From: Planctomycetota bacterium
Lineage (GTDB): Bacteria > Planctomycetota > Phycisphaerae > WQYP01
Length of the DNA stretch: 64,000 nucleotides
Reading direction: 5' to 3'
Assembly: GCA_021805985.1 (NCBI GenBank)
Contig: JAJZDN010000002.1
Coordinates: forward strand, 62,001 to 126,000
Of this stretch, positions 8,403 to 18,046 are shown in pieces (positions within the stretch are counted from its first letter, which is position 1; each line of letters opens with the position of its first letter). The notes beneath the pieces were generated by a model. The model worked only from the letters and a program-made list of their open reading frames with translations. It was not told the DNA's origin and did no database searches. The position numbers were made by a program, and so were the translations under genes.

Positions 8403-11400
8403 TTATTGCCCCAACGGGGCAAAAAGTGCCCGGAGTTCCTCATCCCCGAGTTTCAGTGGCGTTTGACCGGTGTCATCCAGCAGGCCCGCCACCAGCTCGC
8501 GCTTTCGCTGTTGCAGGGCCTGGATTTTTTCTTCCACGGTACCCTGCGTGATAAGCTTGTAGACAAACACTGTTTTATCCTGACCGATACGATGGGCCCG
8601 ATCAGTGGCCTGATTCTCCACCGCCGGATTCCACCAGGGATCGTAGTGGATTACCGTATCGGCCGCAGTCAGGTTCAACCCGGTCCCACCGGCCTTGAGG
8701 CTGATTAAAAATACCGGTACTTCGCCGCGCTGAAAAGTGCGAACCGGTGTATCCCGGTCACGGGTGTCACCAGTGAGGCGCACAAATTTAATTTTTAGCG
8801 CAGCGAGTTTCTTTTCAATGAGTTCCAACATGCTGGTGAATTGGGAAAAAAGGAGAATTTTACGTCCCTCTTCAATCATGGAGGGCAGGGTTTGCTCCAG
8901 CCATTCCAGCTTGGCAGATTCCGTAACCTTTTGCGCGCTGGGCAATTTCAGGAGGCGCGGATCGCAGCACACCTGGCGCAGTTTCAACAATGCTTCCAGG
9001 ATAAAAATGTGGCTACGGGCTAAGCCCATGTTGGCGATCTGATCACGAACGTGGCTTTCCATGGTGACCCGGATGCTCTCATACAAATCTCTCTGCGCGC
9101 CGGCAAGTTCAATTTCCTGAACCATTTCGTTTTTCGGCGGCAGTTCCAGCGCTACTTCGCTTTTTCTTCGCCGCAGCACCAATGGTGCAATGCGCTGGGC
9201 TAGCGCCTTGCGCCGCGAGCTGTCACCCAGTTTTTCAATCGGGTCGCGGTATAATTGCCTGAACTGCCGATTATTTCCCAGAAAGCCCGGCATGAGGAAA
9301 TCAAAAATCGCCCAGAGTTCGCCCAGGTGATTTTCCATGGGCGTCCCGGTTAATGCCAGGCGGTGGCGGGTGATAAGTTTTCGCGCCGCCTGCGCATAAA
9401 GAGTGTTGGGATTTTTTACCATCTGGGCTTCATCCAGTATCACCAGATGATAAGGTTGCTTGGTTAGAAATTCTTCATCCCGGGCCAGCAACTGGTAACT
9501 GGTGACAATCAAATCATATTGATTTAACTGTTCAAAATGCTCTTTCCGCCCCGAGCCATGCAGGATCAGGACGCGCAGTTCCGGCGCGAAGCGCTGCGTT
9601 TCCTGCCGCCAGTTTCCCATCAGGCTCGTGGGTGCCACCACCAGCGCCGGTCGATCCAGCCGCCCAGCTTGCTTTTCGCACAACAGATGCGCCAGGGTCT
9701 GAACAGTTTTTCCCAAGCCCATGTCATCCGCCAGCACGCCCGAAAGATTACAGTCTCTTAAAAATTGCAGCCATGTCAGACCATGTTGTTGATACGGACG
9801 CAACGTGGCCGCCAATCCTGGCGGCGGTTCTGTGGCCGTGGTGGAGGCGGTACGGATGCGCACAATAAGATCGCGCACCTGCTGGCTGCCCGACCATTGC
9901 CAGCCGTCAACGCCGGCAAACTGCGCCGCCCGAAGGCGATCGGCTCGCAGCGGCCCGCTGCCGCTGGCATCAAACAATTCCAACAGCAGATCACGAATAC
10001 GCTCCAGCCGCTCGGGTTCCAAGCGCACATACCGGCCGTCGGGAAGCTGAATTTCCAGCGGTTCTTTCAGAAACCGATCGCGTGATTGTTCCCCGCGTGC
10101 GACAAATATTTTCCGCAGCAGCGGAACCAGACTGATCCGCTGATTATCCACAACAATGCCCAGATCCACATTGAACCAGTCGTTGTCAGATTCATCAACG
10201 CTGCTGGTATCCATAAACCAGTCTTCAATTTCCGCCCGGCGCAATTTGCATGAAGCGTCATATTCAATCTTCCAGCCTTGCTTCTCCAAGATCGGCATTG
10301 CGATCGACAACCAATTCTGCCAGTTTTTCAGATTGTTAAAATCCAGCGTCCATACATACTCAGTTGGATAGCGATTGGGGACCATCAAGTCGCGTTCATC
10401 GGTCAGGACAAGTTGCGAGGCCTTTAATTGTCCGGCGCGCCGTTCCTCCCGCGCCATATCGCGACGAATTAAATAGCGCTTTCCATCGATAAATTTATCT
10501 ATTATGGCGTCCGGATGGCTGGATTCTATGCGCACCGGGCCGTAAATAAGTTGAACCGTACCCCAATGCACAAAGTCATCAACGTCCGCAATATCCGCAG
10601 TGGTAAAACTCGCTGCGCCGCGCCACAATCCGCTATGCAGTGTCAGCACGGGCTGGGAGAGCGTATCAAGCGTGGTAGCCTCGGGAATTGGCGGTGGCGG
10701 AGGTAAATGTACTGCAGTCGAAAAATCGGCCATCGCCTTATGGAATCGCGCTGCAATCGATGGAGCGGATAGCCACTTTTGTGCCACCTTCACAGGAACT
10801 TCCATTTTTATCGGCCCGATGATGTTGGCGGCTATATCCAGATACAGCATGGGAAAACCGATAAAGACTTCCGCTGGCGGCGTAACGGTGATGTTGGTGC
10901 GCTGCTGGAGGTCACTTTCCGTAATCCAGCCGGCCTTCCCCGGTCGGGCGTTGCCCCACGTCAGGGGTTGAGCGTGAAAGTCTTTATAATAGCAGCGGCC
11001 GGTGGCAACCATTTTTTCCAGCATCTGCGTTGAAAATTCATCATGAATACATGCCGCGAGAATGGGGTTGTCCTGATTGAGTCCCCGTAACATGCGAAAT
11101 ATGTACACATCTTCATCAGCCACATCGCGGCCGAATTTTTTCGTAAAAGAAGGCGCGTACGGGCGCGGTGATGTGAGCGTGCCTCTTTTCGTCACCATCA
11201 CTTTTAAGATGGAAAACTCCAGCACGTGGTGTTTCTCGGGGCGCGGCTGGAGCAGATAAATGATGCGTGTGCCGGCCGGCCGCTGCTTTCTCAGATCTTC
11301 CCCAGACTGATCCGATTGCTGAATGCTGCGCAGTTGCGTTTGCCATAGTTGAACTTCCCATGGCACTGATTCCTCCCCGTCGCCTTCGCCTTCGCCTTCA

Positions 11401-11819
11401 CCGTCAAGATCGGCATCGCGGAGATCGGGTGCGGGCGGCAAGGGCTGGGGTGCCGACGGATTGGGCCGGGCTTCTGGATGGCGCTTGAAATAAGCTTCCT
11501 GCTCGGCAACATCCTTAAGAAAAAGTGTAATGGTTTCCGCGCCGCCAATGGCAAGCAGCACTGCCGGCACGTGGTGGCACTTGTTTTGCGAGCCGCATTC
11601 ACAAAATGACAGTAGCTGTATCTGCCCGCTGGGCAGCGTTTGTACCAGAATCTTGACCGTCAGTAACTTGTTGTCATCTTCTTTAACGGCACCGGAAATC
11701 ATGGAATAAATTGGATCAAACTCAATACGGCTGACCCGTTTGGCGGAAAAGTACTGCTTGGCCTTGGCAATGGCATCCGGCCCGTAGTTCGTGGTGAATT
11801 CTCCCAGGTTCGTGGTCAT
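8403..11819 (-). CDS. SWIM zinc-finger / SNF2-family helicase
   Basis: The N-terminal part has a SWIM zinc finger (FCECGSQNKCHHVPAVLLA). A Glu/Asp-rich linker follows, then a long family-specific middle region. The C-terminal half is a full SNF2 ATPase: Walker A DDMGLGKTVQT, DEAQ box (LVILDEAQ), motif III LTGTPMENHLGELW, and helicase C motifs GTGLNLTAADTVIHYDPWWNP and QATDRAHRIGQ. These proteins are ATP-driven double-stranded DNA translocases; the bacterial role is largely unknown, possibly remodelling RNA polymerase or DNA-bound proteins. The frame extends to a TTG at 11858, but the ATG at 11819 has a GGAAGGA 12 nt upstream and gives about 1138 residues. Its stop lies 210 bp beyond yidD, which converges on it. 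Confidence 0.9.
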   Translation of the reverse strand: MTTNLGEFTTNYGPDAIAKAKQYFSAKRVSRIEFDPIYSMISGAVKEDDNKLLTVKILVQTLPSGQIQLLSFCECGSQNKCHHVPAVLLAIGGAETITLFLKDVAEQEAYFKRHPEARPNPSAPQPLPPAPDLRDADLDGEGEGEGDGEESVPWEVQLWQTQLRSIQQSDQSGEDLRKQRPAGTRIIYLLQPRPEKHHVLEFSILKVMVTKRGTLTSPRPYAPSFTKKFGRDVADEDVYIFRMLRGLNQDNPILAACIHDEFSTQMLEKMVATGRCYYKDFHAQPLTWGNARPGKAGWITESDLQQRTNITVTPPAEVFIGFPMLYLDIAANIIGPIKMEVPVKVAQKWLSAPSIAARFHKAMADFSTAVHLPPPPPIPEATTLDTLSQPVLTLHSGLWRGAASFTTADIADVDDFVHWGTVQLIYGPVRIESSHPDAIIDKFIDGKRYLIRRDMAREERRAGQLKASQLVLTDERDLMVPNRYPTEYVWTLDFNNLKNWQNWLSIAMPILEKQGWKIEYDASCKLRRAEIEDWFMDTSSVDESDNDWFNVDLGIVVDNQRISLVPLLRKIFVARGEQSRDRFLKEPLEIQLPDGRYVRLEPERLERIRDLLLELFDASGSGPLRADRLRAAQFAGVDGWQWSGSQQVRDLIVRIRTASTTATEPPPGLAATLRPYQQHGLTWLQFLRDCNLSGVLADDMGLGKTVQTLAHLLCEKQAGRLDRPALVVAPTSLMGNWRQETQRFAPELRVLILHGSGRKEHFEQLNQYDLIVTSYQLLARDEEFLTKQPYHLVILDEAQMVKNPNTLYAQAARKLITRHRLALTGTPMENHLGELWAIFDFLMPGFLGNNRQFRQLYRDPIEKLGDSSRRKALAQRIAPLVLRRRKSEVALELPPKNEMVQEIELAGAQRDLYESIRVTMESHVRDQIANMGLARSHIFILEALLKLRQVCCDPRLLKLPSAQKVTESAKLEWLEQTLPSMIEEGRKILLFSQFTSMLELIEKKLAALKIKFVRLTGDTRDRDTPVRTFQRGEVPVFLISLKAGGTGLNLTAADTVIHYDPWWNPAVENQATDRAHRIGQDKTVFVYKLITQGTVEEKIQALQQRKRELVAGLLDDTGQTPLKLGDEELRALFAPLGQ

Positions 11820-12023
11820 GCGTTTATTGAATCCTTCCGGGTTTTCCAAGTTTTCCAAGCTACGCAGTTTACGCTTTTCGTGCTGCTATCGCAATAATCG
11901 CACTTGACATAATCGGACCTGACAACTTGCACATGACCACCCCTGGTTGCAGTGCCGGAATTTTTGGAAATCCGCTATGCTGTAGCTTGGCAGTTGGACA
12001 ATACATAGCTGAATTGGAGTGGC

Positions 12024-12638
12024 ATGATGAAACGAACTGCGGATTCAAAGGAACACGATGGCCCGCTCTCACAGGAGCAACTGGCGCAAATCGGCGAGGC
12101 TCGTATGCATGCGTCCCAACTTTTGCGGGCCGCGCAAGTGGCCCATCGCGAATACATCGGGCTGATCCTGATGGGGGTGGTGACCGCGATGTTCTCCTGT
12201 TGGGGGGGGATAAGTGTTTCTTCGTTGATCATGGGCGTGTGGATGATTGTGGGCGGGGTTATTGAACATCTCGGTGAACAGCGAATCCGCCGGATGGACC
12301 CGGCTGTTTTCCAAACCCTTAGCCGCAATCAGATGTTATTGGGGGCCATGTTCGTGGTCATCAGTGCGTGGTGGTGTCTGACCCTCGCGTTGGGCACCGA
12401 TAAGGATTTAGCCTCTACCGGCACCGCGCTTAATAACCTTGGTATTGCAGCCCAGCAGATGATGCCCATGATAAAATTAATGCTCTACGGCGCCTATGCT
12501 TCCGTAGGCATATTTGGTATTGGCTGGCAGGGCTATCTGGCATGGTATTACAGCCGGCGGCAAAAGCAGATGATTGAGTACATCCAAGAGACCCCAAAAT
12601 GGATTCTCGACATGCAGCAGTCCGGGATTTTGGGGTAG
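12024..12638 (+). CDS. Small integral membrane protein, unknown
   Basis: This 204-residue protein was not recognised. It has a hydrophilic N-terminus and then hydrophobic segments around EYIGLILMGVVTAMFSCWGG, LIMGVWMIVGGVIEHL, LLGAMFVVISAWWCLTLAL and LMLYGAYASVGIFGIGW, so probably four membrane passes with a soluble tail. Two adjacent ATG codons at 12024 and 12027 follow a GGAG; the second has the better spacing. It stands alone between the divergent helicase gene and the Nudix gene. Confidence 0.65.
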   Translation: MMKRTADSKEHDGPLSQEQLAQIGEARMHASQLLRAAQVAHREYIGLILMGVVTAMFSCWGGISVSSLIMGVWMIVGGVIEHLGEQRIRRMDPAVFQTLSRNQMLLGAMFVVISAWWCLTLALGTDKDLASTGTALNNLGIAAQQMMPMIKLMLYGAYASVGIFGIGWQGYLAWYYSRRQKQMIEYIQETPKWILDMQQSGILG

Positions 12639-12717
12639 CTTCTTACTCCCGGGCACCCAGAGCCACAGTTGGCTATAGGGGCTACAGAAGCCACAGATGT
12701 TATAACGGAGCGCGTTT

Positions 12718-13218
12718 ATGCCGAAGGTGAAGTCCAATCGCGTGGCGGTTTATGTATTTCGACATTTTTCCGGTGGAACGCAGTTTCTGCAATTGCACCG
12801 CGCGGCGGAGTCCGGCGATTACGCCGGCACGTGGCAAACGGTCTATGGCGGGATAAAGTCTGGTGAAACCGCTATCCACGCGGCCCTGCGGGAACTTAAA
12901 GAGGAAACGCAACTTGTGCCGACGAATTTTTTTCAGGTGGAATATCTGGAAAGCTTTTATCATCGCGCCCGCGATCGCGTGACGATTTTGCCGGTGTTTG
13001 CGGCGCAGGTCGCGCCCCATGCGAAAGTAATCATCGACGCCGAGCATGATGATTACCGCTGGGTTGATTTGCCCGATATTGCGGCGCATTTTGTGTGGCG
13101 GGTTCAGCGGCAGGCCATTGCCATTATTGAACAAGACATTCTCGGCACATCACCGGCGAAAAAATTATTGACGATCAAAATGGATTCCCGAAAATCAAAG
13201 CATCAAACACCTAAATAG
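12718..13218 (+). CDS. Nudix hydrolase
   Basis: The Nudix box is clear: G-IKSGE-TAIHAALREL-KEETQL matches G(x5)E(x7)REUxEExGU, except that the usual Gly before the last hydrophobic position is Gln. The upstream WQTVYGG strand is typical. The 166-residue protein probably hydrolyses a nucleoside-diphosphate derivative; the substrate is unknown. A GGAG seven bases before the ATG supports the start. The basic tail (KMDSRKSKHQTPK) is unusual and may be disordered. Confidence 0.9.
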   Translation: MPKVKSNRVAVYVFRHFSGGTQFLQLHRAAESGDYAGTWQTVYGGIKSGETAIHAALRELKEETQLVPTNFFQVEYLESFYHRARDRVTILPVFAAQVAPHAKVIIDAEHDDYRWVDLPDIAAHFVWRVQRQAIAIIEQDILGTSPAKKLLTIKMDSRKSKHQTPK

Positions 13219-13255
13219 ATGGGCCGGCGTGCCCCCATCCAAGCCCTTACGGATG

Positions 13256-14518
13256 TCATTGCTCCGGCACATCGGTTTTCATGATCTCACCCAGCAATAC
13301 GGTCGCAAAGCAGCCAGGCGGTGAAACAAATTTTAGTTCCAGGAATGGCCCGACGTCATCGGTGCCGGTGCTTAGCTGCACCTCTGTGGGAAAAAATCGC
13401 ATGGGCCGGCGGGAGCCTTTGGTCTTGTAGGCCCGCGGCCCCTGAAAGGCTTCCAGCGTCAGGTCATTGGACGCCAGTACTTTATTTTCCATTTCCAACG
13501 CAACGCCCTCCGGTTGCGTCATGCGATAGCCGAACATGGGGCCTGAGGGTGAAATTTCATGCTGGTCGCAACGGGCCTGCTCAATTTGCACTTTATCCTC
13601 AGCCATTTCCACGCGGAATACCGCCCCAATATCATGCTTCCACGCCAAATCCCCAGGTAGGATTTTATTTAACTCGCCCATGCGCATGCGCAGCAATTCA
13701 TTAAATAAGTGCGCCTGCAATGCTGAAATCAGCAGTCGCTTCAGGCGAATATCCACCACCCGCATGGCTTTATCCCACTGCCCGGGAGTTCTCGCCAGAA
13801 TGCTTAGCGCGCGGCGTTCATCGCGCAAATGGCCGGGCCAATGGGCGTTGGCTAATTCCAGATTGTTGTTGGCAAAATGCCGCCGGGCCTGGAGCACGGA
13901 ACCGTGATCCACGCTTTCATCGGGTTCTCCCAGCCAGCGGGTGAGAAACTCCTTGCTTTGATCGCGGAGCAGAAAAAGCCCCAGCAGATGGTTGTCTCGC
14001 CTCATGCCGAATCGCTGCATGCCAAAAAAGTTCGGCACGCCGGTTCGCGATAATCTTGCCAGCACCGCCGCCGCGCGCGTTTGCGCCTCGGATGGCGATC
14101 CACCCGGCAGGCTCCATTCAGCGCGGCGAATTTTGACCGTAAACCGATTGCCCGCCAGATGGCCGATTTTAAGTTTGTTCGTATGGCGTTTGACCGCAAG
14201 AATTTTGATGTTGGGCAGTTTCAATGCCGCAATCCGTTCATGCCCTTCATGTTCAATGCTGAATGTTTGCCGGGCGACCGCCTGGGCATCTTTCAAACCG
14301 GCATAACCCACTTCCATGGACCGCCGCCCCAAAGCCTTGGCAAACACGTTAACCGCCGCCAGAGTGGGAATGCCGCGCTTTTCAATGTGTGCATAACAGT
14401 GAATGCCGTTACCGGAAGGCTCATAGAGCGGAATTTCTTCCACGATAAAATCTTCAGGCCGAACTTTAATTTGTCCGCCGATCCCGGGTAAATCACTTGT
14501 CAGATAAGGGGTTTCCAT
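13256..14518 (-). CDS. truD: tRNA pseudouridine synthase TruD
   Basis: TruD converts U13 of certain tRNAs to pseudouridine. The catalytic motif GYAGLKDAQA places the nucleophilic Asp at residue 77, and the later NFFGMQRFGMRRDNHLLG is the second family signature. At 420 residues the length suits a bacterial TruD with its insertion domain. An AAGGAT about eight bases before the ATG supports the start. Confidence 0.95.
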   Translation of the reverse strand: METPYLTSDLPGIGGQIKVRPEDFIVEEIPLYEPSGNGIHCYAHIEKRGIPTLAAVNVFAKALGRRSMEVGYAGLKDAQAVARQTFSIEHEGHERIAALKLPNIKILAVKRHTNKLKIGHLAGNRFTVKIRRAEWSLPGGSPSEAQTRAAAVLARLSRTGVPNFFGMQRFGMRRDNHLLGLFLLRDQSKEFLTRWLGEPDESVDHGSVLQARRHFANNNLELANAHWPGHLRDERRALSILARTPGQWDKAMRVVDIRLKRLLISALQAHLFNELLRMRMGELNKILPGDLAWKHDIGAVFRVEMAEDKVQIEQARCDQHEISPSGPMFGYRMTQPEGVALEMENKVLASNDLTLEAFQGPRAYKTKGSRRPMRFFPTEVQLSTGTDDVGPFLELKFVSPPGCFATVLLGEIMKTDVPEQ

Positions 14519-14948
14519 GGTGTTAATCCTTCAATTTGCAACTTCGTTTTCCAGGAGCCTGCATGTGCCGCCGGGCAACCCTGGCAAAAACACCGCCCAT
14601 CTCCGCCCCGGATTGCCCGCGAGATTGCTGTGACGGTTCTTCACAGGGGAAGACAGTTTAACGGATTTGCCCGGTTTTGTGTTGAATATCCCCCGGCGAC
14701 AGGGGCGCAGAAAACAACAACTGTTGTTTCTGCCATGTTGGAAGTATATAATCTATCAGGAATGGCTTGGTCGAGGATGCATGGCTCAAAGGAGCTGGTA
14801 GACTTGACCGATATATGGTATTGGGATACCATAACAAACCGTTTTGTTAATTGGTCCGCGTTCGTGCTATTTATGGTACGGCGTGTGTATAATTTGCGGG
14901 GCTGGGTGCCTAAGGCACCCAGCCCCCTTTTTTTTGTGGAAAACGGCA
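14519..14948 (+). promoter_or_regulatory. Leader and control region upstream of the NYN gene
   Basis: No gene is supported in this 430-bp gap; a 113-codon frame over 14630-14971 overlaps the hairpin and has no family features. Visible elements are a perfect 8-bp palindrome (14814-14821 / 14826-14833, spacer TGGG), a nearby AACAAA/TTTGTT inverted repeat, and a perfect -10 box TATAAT at 14888-14893. A very strong stem follows, 14898-14911 with 14915-14928 (TAA loop), and then eight Ts. The stem begins within about five bases of the -10 box, so a transcript starting there would open directly with the hairpin and then meet a U tract before the coding start at 14949. It resembles an intrinsic terminator placed at +1. 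Confidence 0.5.
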
Positions 14949-15821
14949 ATGCGAATCGCTCTGGTCTTTGATGGGAAAAACTTTTCTTCAGGTTGGCGTG
15001 ATAAGACTGGCTCACAGCCCATTGACTTACACAAACTTACCCAGTGGATCGTGACTAAGGTTGGTGGGCGAGAAGCGCGGTTGGTTGGTGCCCACTATTA
15101 CACAGGCATCGAAACAGGACCGGCGGCAGAAACCGAGACTCAGAAGAGCTTGGCGACGTTTCTCGCCAGGGTGGAATTGCTGCCGGGGTTCTTCGTGCGC
15201 CGGTTCGAGCGTAAGGTTAAGCGCACACGTTGCCGCCACTGCAATGAGGAGAATGTTTTCACTCAGGAGAAGGAGGTGGATACATCTATGGTGGCCGACA
15301 TGTTGCGGCTGGCTGCTGTAGATGCGTTTGACGCTCTGGTCTTGATCTCTGGTGACGCGGATTTGACTCCAGCGGTGGAGGGCTTGGAAAGTCTTGGGAA
15401 ACAGGTATATGTCGCGAGTTGGGGTGGGCATGGGCTTTCAAAAAGGATACGTAAAGCCGCTTTCGATCATATTAATCTCATGGAGGGAATGGGAAGTGCC
15501 ACACCCCAGACTACAGAGACGCCCCCTGCACAGAGTGTTCCTGCAGTTCTCCAGAAGCCTGAGAAGAAGCTGGAGAATCCGGTTCCTGCCAGATCATCCG
15601 AAACAGGCGAGGCTGTCCTCCTTAACGAACTCAAACAGGCTCAGATACACTTTGCAGACGCATACGTGGGTTTGCATTATTTTGTTAAACATTGGAAATC
15701 AACGGTGTTAACCGCTGATGTCCTAATTCGGTTCCGCTTATTGGAAGCGCTGATTAAAAAGGGTGAAGTGGAAAAATATACCACCGATGGCCGGATTCAG
15801 GCTATACGAACGAAAGCGTGA
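14949..15821 (+). CDS. NYN-domain (PIN-like) putative ribonuclease
   Basis: The N-terminal 150 residues form an NYN/PIN-like nuclease domain with its acidic residues in place: Asp8 in ALVFDGKNF, Asp111 in EVDTSMVADML, and Asp136/Asp138 in LISGDADLTPA. A CxxC pair (TRCRHC) lies before the second motif. The C-terminal part is a Pro/Glu-rich linker and a small helical domain. NYN proteins usually cleave structured RNA. The ATG at 14949 is preferred over an upstream frame that begins inside the leader hairpin region. The unusual 5' hairpin directly upstream could be a target for self-regulation; this is inference. Confidence 0.85.
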   Translation: MRIALVFDGKNFSSGWRDKTGSQPIDLHKLTQWIVTKVGGREARLVGAHYYTGIETGPAAETETQKSLATFLARVELLPGFFVRRFERKVKRTRCRHCNEENVFTQEKEVDTSMVADMLRLAAVDAFDALVLISGDADLTPAVEGLESLGKQVYVASWGGHGLSKRIRKAAFDHINLMEGMGSATPQTTETPPAQSVPAVLQKPEKKLENPVPARSSETGEAVLLNELKQAQIHFADAYVGLHYFVKHWKSTVLTADVLIRFRLLEALIKKGEVEKYTTDGRIQAIRTKA

Positions 15822-15870
15822 CCTTGGCGACAGTGGATGAAAGGTGCATAGAGCGTGTACAGTGAGCGGC

Positions 15871-16839
15871 ATGGCTATTCGCTTTAAATCCAGTTCAGCG
15901 CCAAAATCACGTGACGCCCTGCTCTGGATTATCGTGGGCATACTGGTGGTATGGGGCGTTTGGCAAGCCATCAATGTGCGCAGGCAGGTTCTGAAAGCGC
16001 TCCACCCACGCCACGCCGTAACCGCTCCCGCCATGACGCCCCCAACCACCGATGAAAATTTTACGCCGCCAGCGTCGGCAGATATCTCGAATACCGGGCA
16101 GATGGACCAAACCCTCACGCCTGATCTCGGCCCCGCTGCTGCGCCGGAAGTTCTTCATGTTCTTTCCCCAGGGCTATTGGTTCGCACGCGCCAGGAAGTC
16201 AGTCAAGCGCGAATGGACCTGCGGCATGATCGACTGCTCAAAGCGCGGCGCATTCTGGAGACAGCCTTGCGGCATATTTCCGGCTTTGGCGAAAAGCAGG
16301 CCACCGCCATCCGATCCATGCTCATGGAGATTAATCGACATAGTATTTTAGGTTCCGCGATTGTCCCCGGCGATACCTTGGTGAAACTTATCACGGTGCA
16401 ACGCGGAAATTCTCTGGATTATCTCGCGGGGTTATATCGCATTACTCCGGAAATGATCTTGCAGTTGAATCCGCGCTTGCAGGCCAGATCCATGGTCGCG
16501 GGCACCGGGGTAAAAGTCATTCTTGGCCCCATGGATGCCCATCTGATTCTCCATGCCTCGCGCATTGACGTGATGATTCGCCGCCATTTTATTGCTGATT
16601 ATCCATTTCACCTGGTCGCGCCCATTGAGCCGGCTGCCGGACGTTACCGTGTGGTCAATTATCTGCCGGGCCCCCTGGGGCTGGATGAATGGATATTGCA
16701 ATCAGAAACAGGGCGATCCCGTCTAATTCTGGCAGGCGGAGACATTCCTGATGCGGATATCACACTTTCACCCGGAGCCATTAGTTCTCTGCATCGGATG
16801 ATAAATCCGGATTTTTCTCGCTTTGAAGTCGAACCGTGA
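15871..16839 (+). CDS. Membrane-anchored LysM-domain protein
   Basis: An N-terminal transmembrane anchor (LLWIIVGILVVWGVW) leads to a Thr/Pro-rich linker, a helical stretch, and a LysM module (ITVQRGNSLDYLAGLYRITPEMILQLNP) that binds peptidoglycan or chitin-like glycans. After LysM the chain resembles the opening strands of an L,D-transpeptidase (YkuD) domain (IDVMIRRHFIADYPFHL), but no HxxxxxxxSHGCxR catalytic motif follows. It is therefore probably not an active transpeptidase. The frame is open from a GTG at 15844; the ATG at 15871 gives a more usual anchor. Confidence 0.75.
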   Translation: MAIRFKSSSAPKSRDALLWIIVGILVVWGVWQAINVRRQVLKALHPRHAVTAPAMTPPTTDENFTPPASADISNTGQMDQTLTPDLGPAAAPEVLHVLSPGLLVRTRQEVSQARMDLRHDRLLKARRILETALRHISGFGEKQATAIRSMLMEINRHSILGSAIVPGDTLVKLITVQRGNSLDYLAGLYRITPEMILQLNPRLQARSMVAGTGVKVILGPMDAHLILHASRIDVMIRRHFIADYPFHLVAPIEPAAGRYRVVNYLPGPLGLDEWILQSETGRSRLILAGGDIPDADITLSPGAISSLHRMINPDFSRFEVEP

Positions 16840-16910
16840 TAAAATAGTCAAAGTTGCCCGAGGTGCGTAACCGTATGGCGGGAATATTTATGAAAATGGA
16901 TTGATCCTTT

Positions 16911-18041
16911 ATGGCCATTGTTGTTGAGTGCTATCATTGCCACAGCCGCCTGGATCTCGATGACGGATTCCGCGGCGGCGTGTGTCGTTGCAGCAAATGC
17001 GGGTCCTTGTTGAGAGTGCCCGCTTCCGCCGGCACGGCAGATTCAGCACGAACGCGCCCCGCAGACCCCGGCACGCGGCCCTCGGGCAGCCGCCCGCGCG
17101 ACCCTAATGAAGACCCCGGTTTATCCGCCAGTGGCTTTCGTGATCAGTCGCCACAAAGACCAGCGGGTCCGCCCTCTGCCAGCAGCGGAGCCTTTACCCG
17201 ATCCCCCATGCCTTCAGATAAACCGCAGGGTAAAAAGGCCGGACGCCCAACCCCCCGCCCCGGCGTTCCGGAGTCATTATCCGGCGTCCCGCAATCACCG
17301 ATTATCACACGCAAAGTGCCCCCGATTCGCCCAGTTACCAAAAAAAAGTCTACCGAACCGATTCTCCCCGCGAAAAATAATAACATAGTACGATGGACCT
17401 TAGTGGCTTTTTTTCTGCTATTTTTTATCGCCGTGATTATCGTGCTTGCTGTTGTGCTAAGCCGCTCCCGCACGCCCGCCCAGGGGACGGAAGCATCGCA
17501 TAATAGTGCCGGGGCCGGAGCTTCCGCCCATGAGGCATTTCTAGGGATCCCCTTGACTGGAAAACAGATCATCTTCAGCCTCGACGGTTCATCCGCCAAT
17601 CTTAACGGCTTTAATCTTTTGGCCGCCGCGTTGAAACAGACTCTTGCCAACCTGGGTGCTGATCACGAGATAAAATTCGCCCTCTGGACGCCCCAGGGCC
17701 TCAAGCTTCTGCCCCGGCAGGGCTGGATAACTCCGCCGCAGGCTGCCGCTGCGGAACATACGCTCCTGAATTATTCCCCCTACGGCAGCACCAGCGCCGC
17801 CAAAGCCATGCAAGAAACGCTCAAACTCGGCGGCGATCAGATTATTTTTGTAACCGCCAAGGTCTTTTTATCCGATTCCCATCTGCCTGATCAGATCGCC
17901 AAATTACGCGCGCCCGGGCAGCACATCGACGTCATTTCCGTCAACGGGGAACGCCAAGAATTGCAGCAACTCGCCAAGCAATCCGCCGGCCAATTCCGTT
18001 TTGTCACCATCAGCGATCTGCAAAATGCCATGGCGCAGTAA
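16911..18041 (+). CDS. Zinc-ribbon, transmembrane, vWA-like protein
   Basis: The N-terminus is a zinc ribbon with two Cys pairs (CYHCHSRL and CRCSKCGSLLRVP), of the type common at the start of planctomycete membrane proteins. A long Pro/Ser/Arg-rich disordered stretch follows, then one transmembrane helix (LVAFFLLFFIAVIIVLAVVL). The C-terminal 190 residues resemble a von Willebrand A fold (KQIIFSLDGSSANLNGFNLL, GGDQIIFVTAKVFLSDSHL, IDVISVNG), but the DxSxS metal site is reduced to DGSSA. The role is unknown; the layout suggests a cytoplasmic zinc ribbon and an external binding domain. Confidence 0.75.
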   Translation: MAIVVECYHCHSRLDLDDGFRGGVCRCSKCGSLLRVPASAGTADSARTRPADPGTRPSGSRPRDPNEDPGLSASGFRDQSPQRPAGPPSASSGAFTRSPMPSDKPQGKKAGRPTPRPGVPESLSGVPQSPIITRKVPPIRPVTKKKSTEPILPAKNNNIVRWTLVAFFLLFFIAVIIVLAVVLSRSRTPAQGTEASHNSAGAGASAHEAFLGIPLTGKQIIFSLDGSSANLNGFNLLAAALKQTLANLGADHEIKFALWTPQGLKLLPRQGWITPPQAAAAEHTLLNYSPYGSTSAAKAMQETLKLGGDQIIFVTAKVFLSDSHLPDQIAKLRAPGQHIDVISVNGERQELQQLAKQSAGQFRFVTISDLQNAMAQ

Positions 18042-18046
18042 AGCGG

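Noticed and set aside
14898..14936. Simple terminator of truD or an upstream gene
   Set aside because: truD is on the opposite strand and starts at 14518, so no plus-strand gene ends here; the hairpin belongs to the leader of the NYN gene or to an unknown short RNA.
14630..14971. Open frame upstream of the NYN gene
   Set aside because: It runs through the TATAAT box, hairpin and U tract, overlaps the NYN start and shows no protein family.
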